The translations under genes and the position numbers were made by a program. Below the pieces are notes generated by a model. That model had not been told where the DNA came from, did not search any database, and saw nothing but the letters and a program-made list of their open reading frames with translations. A stretch of 45,016 bases of DNA from Leptospiraceae bacterium (lineage in GTDB: Bacteria; Spirochaetota; Leptospiria; Leptospirales; Leptonemataceae): the NCBI GenBank assembly GCA_026005135.1, contig BPKM01000012.1:1-45016 (forward strand), given 5' to 3'. Positions 33,960-41,173 of this stretch are shown here, one piece after another (within the stretch, counting starts at the first letter, position 1; each line of letters starts with the position of its first letter).

Positions 33960-34814
33960 TTATTTTTGTAATGCTTTCTTTGAAAAGTGTTTTCTTTGAA
34001 TTTGAGTTATTGAAGAATTTCTTGCTGGATTCTGAGGTGAACCATAATAAGGTGTTTCTAAAAAATTTTCTTTTAAATAATCTAAAAAACTTCCTTTTTT
34101 GTTTGTTCTTTTAAATTTAGTAAATAATCCCCATGCCAACGAAGGAAATAATTTTGCTAAAACTTTACTAATAAATGGAGGAAAAGGATAAAAATTAGAT
34201 CCTTTTCGTTCTAAAAATTGAAAATAACCATTTACTTCTACCAGACGCCTTAAATCAGGTAAGGTAAAACTTCTTACATGTGGTCCTAAGGATTGTTGTG
34301 CTGTTGGTTGTTCTCCTAATAATAATAAAATCCTATTATGTAAACTTGCTAAATTAGGTACACCTATTATTAATAATCCTTCTGGTTTTAAAATTCGAGT
34401 AAATTGATCCATTATCCAAAAAATTTCTTTTGTATGTTCTAATACCTGATTTGTAATGACAATATCCACACTTGCATCTTCTAATGGGTAAACTTCTTTT
34501 TCTAAATCAATGGAAAATACTATTATGCCTTTTTCCCTACATTCTTTTACAAAAGGAGGGTAATTTTCTATACCATATAAACTTAGTTGAACCGATTTTA
34601 AATCGGGATCATTTTCTATTTTATTTTTTATTAATTGCAAATCATCTCCATGACCACAACCATGATCAAATATTACAAATTCTTGCTGATTCTCTTTAAT
34701 ATATTTTTCTTTTATAAATTGATATGCCCAATCAGATATAATATCTCTACCATAATTTAAATATTCTGTACCTTCTTTCCATTTTCTTACTATATTTTTT
34801 ATTCTTTCTAACAT
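33960..34814 (-). CDS. Class I SAM-dependent methyltransferase
   Basis: The 284-residue protein carries a Methyltransf_11-type domain. Motif I is FVIFDHGCGHGDDLQLI (about residues 48-64), an acidic motif lies in LYGIENYPPF, and motif IV is DIVITNQVLEHTKEIFWIMD. It continues with ILKPEGLLIIGVPNLASLHN. The sequence after it (SLGPHVRSFTLPDLRRLVE) resembles methylases attached to lipopolysaccharide or sugar biosynthesis, but this is weak. The ATG is near a minus-strand TTGACA at 34849-34854 with no good -10 at standard spacing. It is the first gene of a unit with the oxidoreductase. Confidence 0.88.
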   Translation of the reverse strand: MLERIKNIVRKWKEGTEYLNYGRDIISDWAYQFIKEKYIKENQQEFVIFDHGCGHGDDLQLIKNKIENDPDLKSVQLSLYGIENYPPFVKECREKGIIVFSIDLEKEVYPLEDASVDIVITNQVLEHTKEIFWIMDQFTRILKPEGLLIIGVPNLASLHNRILLLLGEQPTAQQSLGPHVRSFTLPDLRRLVEVNGYFQFLERKGSNFYPFPPFISKVLAKLFPSLAWGLFTKFKRTNKKGSFLDYLKENFLETPYYGSPQNPARNSSITQIQRKHFSKKALQK

Positions 34815-34918
34815 TTTTTGATTTATGTTTTTTCTCTAAGAATCTTTATGTCAATTCATATTAATTATTTTTACAAGAAAATAAAATAAATATATTTCTT
34901 TTTACCGATAAAATATAT

Positions 34919-35107
34919 ATGGATGTAGAAATAAATGAACGCTGGAATAGAATTTTAAAAATTCAGGAAGATTTAGATACCATCATTAATGAAATCAAAT
35001 TAGATTTAGAAAAAAATCGGATTATTCGAGAGGAATGGTATTTACAAAAAAAAGAATGGATAAAAAATTATAAAAATAACTTTACGATAGATAATTATAA
35101 AAAATAA
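34919..35107 (+). CDS. Small coiled-coil-like protein
   Basis: This 62-residue polar protein is almost entirely predicted helix, rich in Glu, Lys and Asn with heptad-like hydrophobics (RILKIQEDLDTIINEIKLDL). It ends in a basic aromatic stretch. No family is recognised. TAAAAT sits 4 bases before the ATG and there is no Shine-Dalgarno sequence. It is followed after 13 bases by the STAS gene, so the two may be co-expressed; a helical partner for the STAS protein is conceivable but unproven. Confidence 0.5.
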   Translation: MDVEINERWNRILKIQEDLDTIINEIKLDLEKNRIIREEWYLQKKEWIKNYKNNFTIDNYKK

Positions 35108-35120
35108 CAGATAGTAATAT

Positions 35121-35486
35121 ATGAATGAAGAATCTTCTTTTAATAATGATATTGTTTTAGTAACAAAAAAAGAAAATCTTTTGATTATAGAGCCAAAAGT
35201 AAGATTAGATCTTTCTTTTGCAGAACATTTTTATAATAAAGTAATGGAAATATTACAATCAGAACCTTCTCATTTACTTATCAATATGCAAGAAGTACCT
35301 TATATTTCTTCTTCTGGTATAAAAACTCTATTAAAAATAAAAAATTATTTAGAAATGCGAGGTTATAAGATTGCCCTTTATCAATTAACCAAAGAAGTAA
35401 ATAAAATTATTCATATTTCAGAATTACACCATTTATTACCGTTATTTCATTCAGAAAGCGAAGCAATGAATTATATAAATAGTTAA
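35121..35486 (+). CDS. STAS-domain anti-sigma-factor antagonist-like protein
   Basis: The 121-residue single STAS domain is of the SpoIIAA/RsbV type. The central strand and helix cap read SHLLINMQEVPYISSSGIKT, with the Ser-Ser-Gly of the phosphorylatable loop, followed by LLKIKNYLEMRG. These proteins bind HATPase anti-sigma kinases and are switched off by phosphorylation of the loop serine. Its partner may be the HATPase-like protein at 12875-13525, though that one seems to lack an intact nucleotide motif. It ends one base before the next gene. Confidence 0.88.
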   Translation: MNEESSFNNDIVLVTKKENLLIIEPKVRLDLSFAEHFYNKVMEILQSEPSHLLINMQEVPYISSSGIKTLLKIKNYLEMRGYKIALYQLTKEVNKIIHISELHHLLPLFHSESEAMNYINS

Positions 35487-35487
35487 T

Positions 35488-36876
35488 ATGTATGCCTATT
35501 TTGTTCTTCTATTATTATTAATAATACTTGTTTATTTTTATAATGGATTTTATCCTCCTCCATGGCCAGATGAAGTTCTTTTCTCTTCTCCTGCTATTTC
35601 ATTAGCCAATTCAGGTAAATTTAATACAGAAGTATTAAGTGGAATTATTTATGGAATGGATAAAGCTACATTATGGAATAGTCCGTTATATATGTTTTTA
35701 CTTTCTTTTGTATATCAATTTACAGGAGAATCTTTAATTGCTGGAAGGATATTTTCTTTATTTATAGGTATTTTATGTATTTTTGTCTTTTATTTTTTAG
35801 TAAAAAAATTAACAGATCATTATTATTTATCTTTTATATTAACTTTTATTTTAGTTATAGATTTATCCTTTTCTCGTGCAAGCAATATAATTCGTATGGA
35901 AATTTTAAATTTATTATTTATTTTATTATGTATATTTTTTTTAGAAAAAAAACAACGAACACTTACAGGAATATGCACAGGTCTTGCTGGTTTAACTCAT
36001 CCTATTAGTATTTTTTTAGTTCCAATTATTTTTATATATAATTTAAATTCTCTAAAAAGTCTTATTAAAATTGGCTTCTATGCATTATTAATTATGCTGC
36101 CATGGTTTATTTATATTTATCAATACTGGGATGTATTTCAATTTCAATTTATTGCTCAATTTTCTCGAAAAACAACCCATTATACAATTGAAAATTTATT
36201 TTATTTAATAAAGGTGTTAGGTGGTCAATATCAACATAAAATGAATTTTATTTTAATTTATTTATTCTTAATCATTCCCTTTATATTAATTTTATATGAT
36301 TTTTTTCATTTCCGAAAAACTATAAAATATTTTTTTATCTATATTATTATTTTATTCATCACCTTACTTAGTAGCGAAGGCTGGTATTCAATTTATCCTA
36401 TTCCATTTGCTTTACTTTATATTTCTATTTTTTTACGTGCCTATCCTCAATATATACTAAAAATTGTTTCGTTTATTACAATTATTTTTATTACAATACA
36501 ATTTCTGTTTTGGAAAAAAACAATTCCTAAGATTAATTTATATAAAAAAGAATATAATATGTATATAGATTTTCTTAATGCAAATCTTCAAGATTGTAAA
36601 ATGATTTATATACAATCTATTCCAGACCCTTATTTTGATTTACCAAAAAATAAAATTTATAAAGAATTTCCTCCTTATGGATTATTTAAAAGTTCCTATT
36701 TTTATGAATTTTCATCAATTCGAATCAATACCTATCAACAAATAGATTGTTTTATATTATCTGATACAGAACCCATTGAAGAAGGATTACAAAATATTTT
36801 ACAACAAGAAACCTATCGAAAAATTCCATTCCCTGAATTTAAAATTTTGCCATCTGGTTATATTTACAAAAAATAG
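35488..36876 (+). CDS. GT-C glycosyltransferase, ArnT/PMT-like
   Basis: This 462-residue integral membrane protein has about ten helices. The short first periplasmic loop reads YPPPWPDEVLFSSPA; the Asp-Glu pair corresponds to the acidic catalytic motif of GT39/ArnT-like enzymes that use polyprenyl-phosphate sugars. Further conserved positions are TLWNSPLYMFLLSF in the next loop and AGRIFSLF. The C-terminal region (about 350-462) is soluble and probably periplasmic. Acceptors (lipid A, protein or glycan) cannot be inferred. It begins one base after the STAS stop without its own Shine-Dalgarno sequence, so translation is probably coupled. It converges with the Sel1 gene 8 bases away. Confidence 0.85.
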   Translation: MYAYFVLLLLLIILVYFYNGFYPPPWPDEVLFSSPAISLANSGKFNTEVLSGIIYGMDKATLWNSPLYMFLLSFVYQFTGESLIAGRIFSLFIGILCIFVFYFLVKKLTDHYYLSFILTFILVIDLSFSRASNIIRMEILNLLFILLCIFFLEKKQRTLTGICTGLAGLTHPISIFLVPIIFIYNLNSLKSLIKIGFYALLIMLPWFIYIYQYWDVFQFQFIAQFSRKTTHYTIENLFYLIKVLGGQYQHKMNFILIYLFLIIPFILILYDFFHFRKTIKYFFIYIIILFITLLSSEGWYSIYPIPFALLYISIFLRAYPQYILKIVSFITIIFITIQFLFWKKTIPKINLYKKEYNMYIDFLNANLQDCKMIYIQSIPDPYFDLPKNKIYKEFPPYGLFKSSYFYEFSSIRINTYQQIDCFILSDTEPIEEGLQNILQQETYRKIPFPEFKILPSGYIYKK

Positions 36877-36883
36877 CTAAAGA

Positions 36884-37882
36884 TTATTCTTTTTTACAAG
36901 CATTTTTATTACCTAAGCGACAGGATAATTCAAAATACATTTTTGCTTTATTTAAATCCTTTTCTACTTGAATTCCATTTTCGAAATATAATCCCACATT
37001 CGAACAACCAAGGGCATCTTTATAATCACAGGCTAATTGATAATATTCTAAGGCTGTTTTATAATTTTTTTCTACACCTTTTCCAGTATCATAAATATAA
37101 CCAATATTATTACAACTCCATCCATCTTTTTGATTACAGGCAATATTATATAATCGTAATGCAATATCTATATTTTGTTCTACACCATAACCAAACTCAT
37201 ATAAATAACCTAAATTTCCACAGCTCCAGACATCAGCATTCTTACATGCAAATGTATAAAATTTTACTGCTTCATTATAATTTTTTTCTACTCCAATTCC
37301 TTTATCATAAATATAACCTAAATTTCCACAACCCTTAGGAAATTTTAAATTACAGGACTTTTCAAAGTATTCCCTTGCCTTTATTATATCTTTTTCTGTA
37401 TTGATTCCATTTAAATAAAAAATACCAGCATTATTACAACCCATGCCAAATTTATATTCACATGCAATTTGATATAAATCTAAAGGATTATCAGAAGATT
37501 GTATATAACCCTTTTCTATAAGAAAAGCGATATTATTACAACTTAAACCATCTTTTAGTTTACAACCTTTTTCGTAATAAGATGCTGCACGATTATAATC
37601 TATTTTTTGATTCAATTCTCCATAATGATAGATAATACCAAGATTTCCACAACTAATTCCATGATCTAATATACAGGCAATTTCGTAATATTCTTTTGCT
37701 TTTTCTATATCCTTTTTGTTGTAATAATCTTCTGCTATACGAAAACAATTTTCTTTAGTTTCTTTTTTCTCTTTTAAACATTCTATTGTTTCTTTTTTTT
37801 CGAAAGATTGGGCATAATGATTTGTAAAAGCAATAAATATCATTATAAATAAAATTCTTAGTTTTTTATTGATTTTATACAC
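36884..37882 (-). CDS. Exported Cys-rich Sel1-repeat protein (Hcp-like)
   Basis: The 332-residue protein has a signal peptide (about 1-25, AQSF region) followed by about eight Sel1-like repeats of 35-37 residues. Each has the form AxxYYxxACxxxDGxSCxNxGxxY, for example KDGWSCNNIGYIYDTGKGVE. The pair of cysteines per repeat matches the disulfide-linked helical repeats of Helicobacter cysteine-rich (Hcp) proteins, and the location should be periplasmic or secreted. Such solenoids bind proteins or peptides. The start is GTG at 37880-37882 with GGAG six bases upstream. A 15-bp perfect dyad lies just before that ribosome binding site. Confidence 0.92.
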   Translation of the reverse strand: MYKINKKLRILFIMIFIAFTNHYAQSFEKKETIECLKEKKETKENCFRIAEDYYNKKDIEKAKEYYEIACILDHGISCGNLGIIYHYGELNQKIDYNRAASYYEKGCKLKDGLSCNNIAFLIEKGYIQSSDNPLDLYQIACEYKFGMGCNNAGIFYLNGINTEKDIIKAREYFEKSCNLKFPKGCGNLGYIYDKGIGVEKNYNEAVKFYTFACKNADVWSCGNLGYLYEFGYGVEQNIDIALRLYNIACNQKDGWSCNNIGYIYDTGKGVEKNYKTALEYYQLACDYKDALGCSNVGLYFENGIQVEKDLNKAKMYFELSCRLGNKNACKKE

Positions 37883-37897
37883 ATCTTACTCCAGACT

Positions 37898-37912
37898 TGC
37901 TTATCATAAGCA
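37898..37912. promoter_or_regulatory. Perfect 15-bp dyad upstream of the Sel1 gene
   Basis: TGCTTAT-C-ATAAGCA is a perfect palindrome with a single central base. It sits 15-30 bases before the GTG start, directly upstream of the ribosome binding site. The single-base centre suits a dimeric repressor site better than an RNA hairpin, and no T-run follows. Confidence 0.4.
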
Positions 37913-37913
37913 G

Positions 37914-38283
37914 TATTTATTTATTAAACTATATCGTCAAATTATATAAAGTCAAATCTATTTTATTTAAATAGCAAATTATTATAAATTAAAAACATAC
38001 AAATGAACATATTTTGTGCAATTGATTAATTTTAATCTATTATTTTATGATATTTTTAACAAATATTGTTATTTTATTTCATTTAAATATATATCGTCAT
38101 TTTCTCTAAATCAATTTTTTTATTATTTTTATTAAAAAAAGTAATAAATATATGGATTAAATAAAATTTTTTCCCATAAAACATTCAAGAAAGGCTTTAA
38201 ATGAGCAATTTTTCTGAATAATATTCATTTTTTATCTTCTTTATTCATAATTGTCTATTTATGGTATAAATATTGCATTAATA
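37914..38283. other. AT-rich noncoding stretch
   Basis: There is no credible gene on either strand in these 370 bases. The sequence is extremely AT-rich with homopolymer tracts. I see only scattered -10-like hexamers and a five-codon open frame near 38201 with AAAGG upstream, which I do not consider a gene. It separates the Sel1 gene from the RNA-like element. Confidence 0.5.
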
Positions 38284-38423
38284 TAGGGCGAGGGGGAAAA
38301 TTCATATTTTATATTCTCGCACTGTAGCCCTTCATTAAGTCAAAACACCCAAAGAAGGGTGGGAAGGGCTCATAAAAAAAGGTAGAGTGTGGCATGCGAG
38401 GGGCAGAAGCCCCTTTTTCTTTT
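38284..38423 (+). ncRNA. Putative structured RNA, partly cobalamin-riboswitch-like
   Basis: This G-rich block stands out sharply from AT-rich flanks. It has nested complementary segments: AGCCCTTC (38326-38333) with GAAGGGCT (38363-38370), enclosing CACCC (38346-38350) with GGGTG (38357-38361). An outer CTCGCA (38316-38321) can pair with TGCGAG (38395-38400) or, through CTCGC, with GCGAG (38288-38292). A terminator hairpin ends the block. GCACTGTA and GGGAAGG occur in the order and approximate spacing of two boxes of the cobalamin riboswitch, but the 3' ACCTGCC-type box and the usual spacer base in GCNACTGT are missing. It could be a small RNA or a diverged riboswitch. The next gene has its own promoter beyond the terminator. 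Confidence 0.5.
38400..38423 (+). terminator. Terminator of the structured RNA
   Basis: GGGGC (38400-38404), loop AGAA and GCCCC (38409-38413) are followed directly by TTTTTCTTTT. This compact GC stem with a T-run is a typical intrinsic terminator for plus-strand transcription. It ends 24 bases before the next promoter. Confidence 0.85.
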
Positions 38424-38447
38424 CCTGTAATAATCCTTAATTTTTGA

Positions 38448-38476
38448 TTGCTCAGTTAGAAATGCCTTTATATATT
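38448..38476 (+). promoter_or_regulatory. Promoter of the delta'-like gene, apparently leaderless
   Basis: TTGCTC (38448-38453) and TATATT (38471-38476) are spaced by 17 bases. The ATG follows 8 bases after the -10 without a Shine-Dalgarno sequence. Transcription should start at or just before the ATG, independent of the upstream RNA element. Confidence 0.55.
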
Positions 38477-38484
38477 TACTTTTA

Positions 38485-39438
38485 ATGGAAAATCTACAAA
38501 TATTAAATTCCTTAGAAGAAAAAGCTTATAAATTTCAAGCTATATTATCAAAAATGGTTGATTATTATCAAAAGAATCCATTACCAAATTTATTAATCTT
38601 TACTGGTCCCCATAAAATTTTAAAATATTATACTGTTATGAATAAAATTGCTTTTATCCACTTTTGTAAAAATAAAAATCATTGCAATCAATGTAAATCC
38701 TGCCTTTTACTCCAAAAAGAAGAACATCCTGATATGATTCTATTTCCAGATGATAAAATAAAAATTGGTGATGTTAAAAATCCAGAACCTTACACAATTC
38801 GATGGTTACAAAAAGATGTCTTGATTTATAAACCTACAATATCTTCATTTAGAATTATATTATTTCCAGCTGCTGAAAAACTTGGTATAGAAGCAGAAAT
38901 AGCTTTACTTAAAACATTAGAAGAACCTAATCCCAATACAAAATTTATTTTTTTTACTCCTTCCTTAGAATTACTTAAAGAAACTATTATAAGTAGAGGT
39001 ATTGTTATTCCTTTAAAACATTTTTCTTTAGATGTTATGCATAAAATTACAGAAATTAATGATTATGAATTTTTAGAAATACTTGGTGGTTCCTTAGATA
39101 ATTATTATTCTATAAAATTTGAATTATATAATACCTTAAAACAAAAAATTTTACAATCCTTAGAACATCCTATCGATTTAATGGATTTAGAAAATTGGGT
39201 ATCAGGAAATTCAAAACAATTCATAGAACAATACGAAATAAACGAAAATGAATTCTGGGAACTATTTTGCAATATTTATCTGCAATGTATTCGTAGAAGT
39301 CCTTTATATAAAAATATTGCTCCTATTTTATTACAATTTCTTACTGGATTAAGAGCAGAACAATCTGGTTTATTACCTTATTTAATAAGTAAATTATTTT
39401 ATGAACTCTTATACAATATCTTTTTAAAAACTTCTTGA
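38485..39438 (+). CDS. DNA polymerase III delta'-subunit-like protein
   Basis: The 317-residue protein has the clamp-loader AAA+ layout. An N-terminal nucleotide-binding-like segment TGPHKILKYYTVM is degenerate, lacking the GxGK of ATPases, as in many delta' subunits. Zinc-binding cysteines lie in CKNKNHCNQCKSC. The rest continues HPDMILFPDD, RIILFPAAEKL, ALLKTLEEPNPNTKFIFFT and ETIISRGIVIPL, the last resembling the SRC region. The C-terminal 130 residues are helical, as in the collar domain. It would form part of the tau/gamma-delta-delta' clamp loader in replication. HolB is the best match; DnaX is excluded by the lost P-loop and the short length. Confidence 0.85.
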   Translation: MENLQILNSLEEKAYKFQAILSKMVDYYQKNPLPNLLIFTGPHKILKYYTVMNKIAFIHFCKNKNHCNQCKSCLLLQKEEHPDMILFPDDKIKIGDVKNPEPYTIRWLQKDVLIYKPTISSFRIILFPAAEKLGIEAEIALLKTLEEPNPNTKFIFFTPSLELLKETIISRGIVIPLKHFSLDVMHKITEINDYEFLEILGGSLDNYYSIKFELYNTLKQKILQSLEHPIDLMDLENWVSGNSKQFIEQYEINENEFWELFCNIYLQCIRRSPLYKNIAPILLQFLTGLRAEQSGLLPYLISKLFYELLYNIFLKTS

Positions 39439-39648
39439 AGATTGAAATTGATCAAAAACTTTACTTAATTTTCTTTTTCTTATTTCCTGTACTTTTTTTA
39501 ATTGTTCATCATTTAGAAGTGATTCTGCACAAAGACCATTTTCTGGCATTATGGTACCTTTATCAATGGATTCCAGCACCTTTTTTTTCGTATAATATAC
39601 TTTCCAGTGTAAATTGGGATCTAATTCTTCGTATATCCAATCATACAT
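39424..39648 (-). CDS. Small hypothetical protein
   Basis: I do not recognise this 74-residue protein, but it has an excellent ribosome binding site (AAGGAGG eight bases before the ATG) and clean sequence. It is acidic and aromatic at the N-terminus (YDWIYEELDPNLHWKVYY) and basic and helical at the C-terminus (EQLKKVQEIRKRKLSKVF). There is no signal or membrane segment. It is last in the run of minus-strand genes after the anti-sigma gene, 62 bases away, and overlaps the end of the convergent delta'-like gene by 15 bases. Confidence 0.65.
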   Translation of the reverse strand: MYDWIYEELDPNLHWKVYYTKKKVLESIDKGTIMPENGLCAESLLNDEQLKKVQEIRKRKLSKVFDQFQSSRSF

Positions 39649-39710
39649 TTTATTTGCCTCCTTGCAAAATTTCGCATCCTTGCGTTCAATGATTCTGATC
39701 GCTTTATCGT

Positions 39711-40166
39711 CTATTTTTCTAATTTCATTAGTTTTTTTTCTAAAAAAATATCAATTTTCTCTGAAAATGGTTCAATTTTTCCATAATAATTAATAAATAT
39801 CTGAAAAGTAAAAGCAATCATTAATAGCATATAAATGGAAATAGAAAATATAGTTATAAAAAATAATTGTTTTTGATCTAAAAAAATTGTAAAAATATCC
39901 ATTTGTAAAATAAAAGGTAAAGAAATTACAAAAATGCCTACAAGTATCAATTGCCAGATTTTATAAACTGGCTTTAGCAAGACACGAGTAACGATGGCTT
40001 CTATATCCAATGGTATAGAAAATTCTGGTAATGTTTCTATAGACATCTCAATTTTCTTAGCAAGTTGGTATTCTTTTTTACATAAATCACATTTTTCTAT
40101 ATGCTTTTTTTCTACATCTGTTAGTTGATTTGTATTTTCCCATATTTTTTTCAATACATGTTCCAT
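39711..40166 (-). CDS. Membrane anti-sigma factor with zinc-finger-like N-terminus
   Basis: The 151-residue protein begins with a short anti-sigma-type zinc motif, HIEKCDLCKKEYQLA (His-x3-Cys-x2-Cys), in about residues 22-36. Two or three hydrophobic helices follow (about 70-90 and 98-125), then a short basic tail. Such proteins hold an ECF sigma factor at the membrane until a signal releases it. It lies 50 bases downstream of the ECF sigma gene, the normal genetic arrangement. The signal is unknown. Confidence 0.8.
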   Translation of the reverse strand: MEHVLKKIWENTNQLTDVEKKHIEKCDLCKKEYQLAKKIEMSIETLPEFSIPLDIEAIVTRVLLKPVYKIWQLILVGIFVISLPFILQMDIFTIFLDQKQLFFITIFSISIYMLLMIAFTFQIFINYYGKIEPFSEKIDIFLEKKLMKLEK

Positions 40167-40216
40167 AATTCTTTACTTTCTTTTTACATATATTTTTATA
40201 AATTCAATATATAAAT

Positions 40217-40756
40217 TCATAAAATATCTTTCAATTCTTTAATTTTTTCTCTTAATTTTAATTTCCCTCTATATACAAGAGATTTTAAAGTTCCTTCTGG
40301 AATATTTAATTTTTCACTCATTTCTTTATAGGACAATTTTTCATAAAATAATAAAATTAAAGGAATTCTATATTCCTCTGGTAAATTCATTAGTTCCTTT
40401 TGCACTTTTTCGATTAAAATTTTATCATCTAATTTTTCTAAATAATCAGTTTCTGGATTTGTATAAGATACTAAATCTGCTTCGTATACAGGATCGGGAT
40501 TTTGTATTTTTTTAAAACGTTTCTTTTTTTTAATTTTATTTAATCCAAGATTTAAAGCCAAAGAATAAATCCATGTAGTGATTTTGGATTTTCCATCGTA
40601 TTTATTTATATTTTTATAGAGCTGCAAATAGACTTCTTGCGTAAAATCTTCTGCTTCATGCACATCATAATTAAATAAACGTAAACCTAAATTATAAATC
40701 ATTTTATATGTATCCTTAACAATTTTTTCAAATTCATTTTTATTAATTTTATCCAC
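40217..40756 (-). CDS. ECF-family RNA polymerase sigma factor
   Basis: The 179-residue protein has sigma region 2 (about 12-80) with DVHEAEDFTQEVYLQLYKNI and KITTWIYSLALNLGLNKIKK. Region 4 (about 120-175) has LPEEYRIPLILLFYEKLSYKEMSEKLNIPEGTLKS-type sequence ending SLVYRGKLKLREKI. No region 1 or 3 is present, as expected for ECF factors. The start is GTG at 40754-40756. The cognate anti-sigma is encoded next. A membrane protein gene lies 19 bases upstream in the same orientation, so the three may respond to one envelope signal. Confidence 0.94.
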   Translation of the reverse strand: MDKINKNEFEKIVKDTYKMIYNLGLRLFNYDVHEAEDFTQEVYLQLYKNINKYDGKSKITTWIYSLALNLGLNKIKKKKRFKKIQNPDPVYEADLVSYTNPETDYLEKLDDKILIEKVQKELMNLPEEYRIPLILLFYEKLSYKEMSEKLNIPEGTLKSLVYRGKLKLREKIKELKDIL

Positions 40757-40775
40757 TTTCTGTTCTTACAATCTT

Positions 40776-41123
40776 TCATTGCCGAATTGTCAAAATATAA
40801 AATACAATCAATCCAATTCCCACAAATAAAGGAATTAAACCACCAAGTAATCCATAAGAATAACTACCAACAATAATAAATACAATTGTTATAGCAATAC
40901 CAGAAGAAAGAGATAAAATTCCTAATAATAATATAAATATTCTAAAATCCTTAATCTGAAAAGGTTGATATTTTCCACTATCAATTAAATATTTTTTATA
41001 TTCAAAGTACCATTTAAAAAATAATATAATTACGATTCCTCCCGTTATAATTCCAACAATGGGAATTAAAGGAATTAAAATTTTTGCAATTGACTCTACT
41101 ATTTCCATAAAAAATATTTTCAT
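40776..41123 (-). CDS. Small integral membrane protein upstream of ECF sigma
   Basis: From ATG 41123 this is a 115-residue protein with three or four hydrophobic helices (about 8-30, 55-85 and 92-112) and one hydrophilic loop (KKYLIDSGKYQPFQIKD). No family is certain; it resembles DUF6249-type membrane proteins only in general layout. A minus-strand TATAAT (41131-41136) lies 7 bases before the ATG with no Shine-Dalgarno sequence, pointing to a leaderless message. A TTG at 41147 and an ATG at 41108 are alternatives. It heads the sigma/anti-sigma unit. Confidence 0.65.
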   Translation of the reverse strand: MKIFFMEIVESIAKILIPLIPIVGIITGGIVIILFFKWYFEYKKYLIDSGKYQPFQIKDFRIFILLLGILSLSSGIAITIVFIIVGSYSYGLLGGLIPLFVGIGLIVFYILTIRQ

Positions 41124-41130
41124 TATTCTT

Positions 41131-41136
41131 ATTATA
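41131..41136 (-). promoter_or_regulatory. -10 box of the sigma operon
   Basis: A perfect minus-strand TATAAT lies 7 bases before ATG 41123. No good TTGACA is found at 17 bases, so recognition may rely on the -10 alone. With the start codon so close, the transcript should be leaderless. Confidence 0.45.
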
Positions 41137-41173
41137 TAGGAAACCAAAAAATTAATATCGTTGCAATTTTTTT

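Noticed and set aside
36943..37338. Plus-strand open frame of 131 codons rich in His/Asn/Tyr
   Set aside because: It is antisense to the periodic Sel1 repeats; its own repetitiveness reflects the repeats on the other strand.
38201..38221. Five-codon ATG frame after AAAGG
   Set aside because: Too short, no regulatory context that I can see, and chance matches are common in such AT-rich DNA.
38284..38485. Riboswitch directly controlling the delta'-like gene
   Set aside because: A full terminator and then a separate promoter 8 bases from the ATG lie between them, and a clamp-loader gene is an unlikely cobalamin target.
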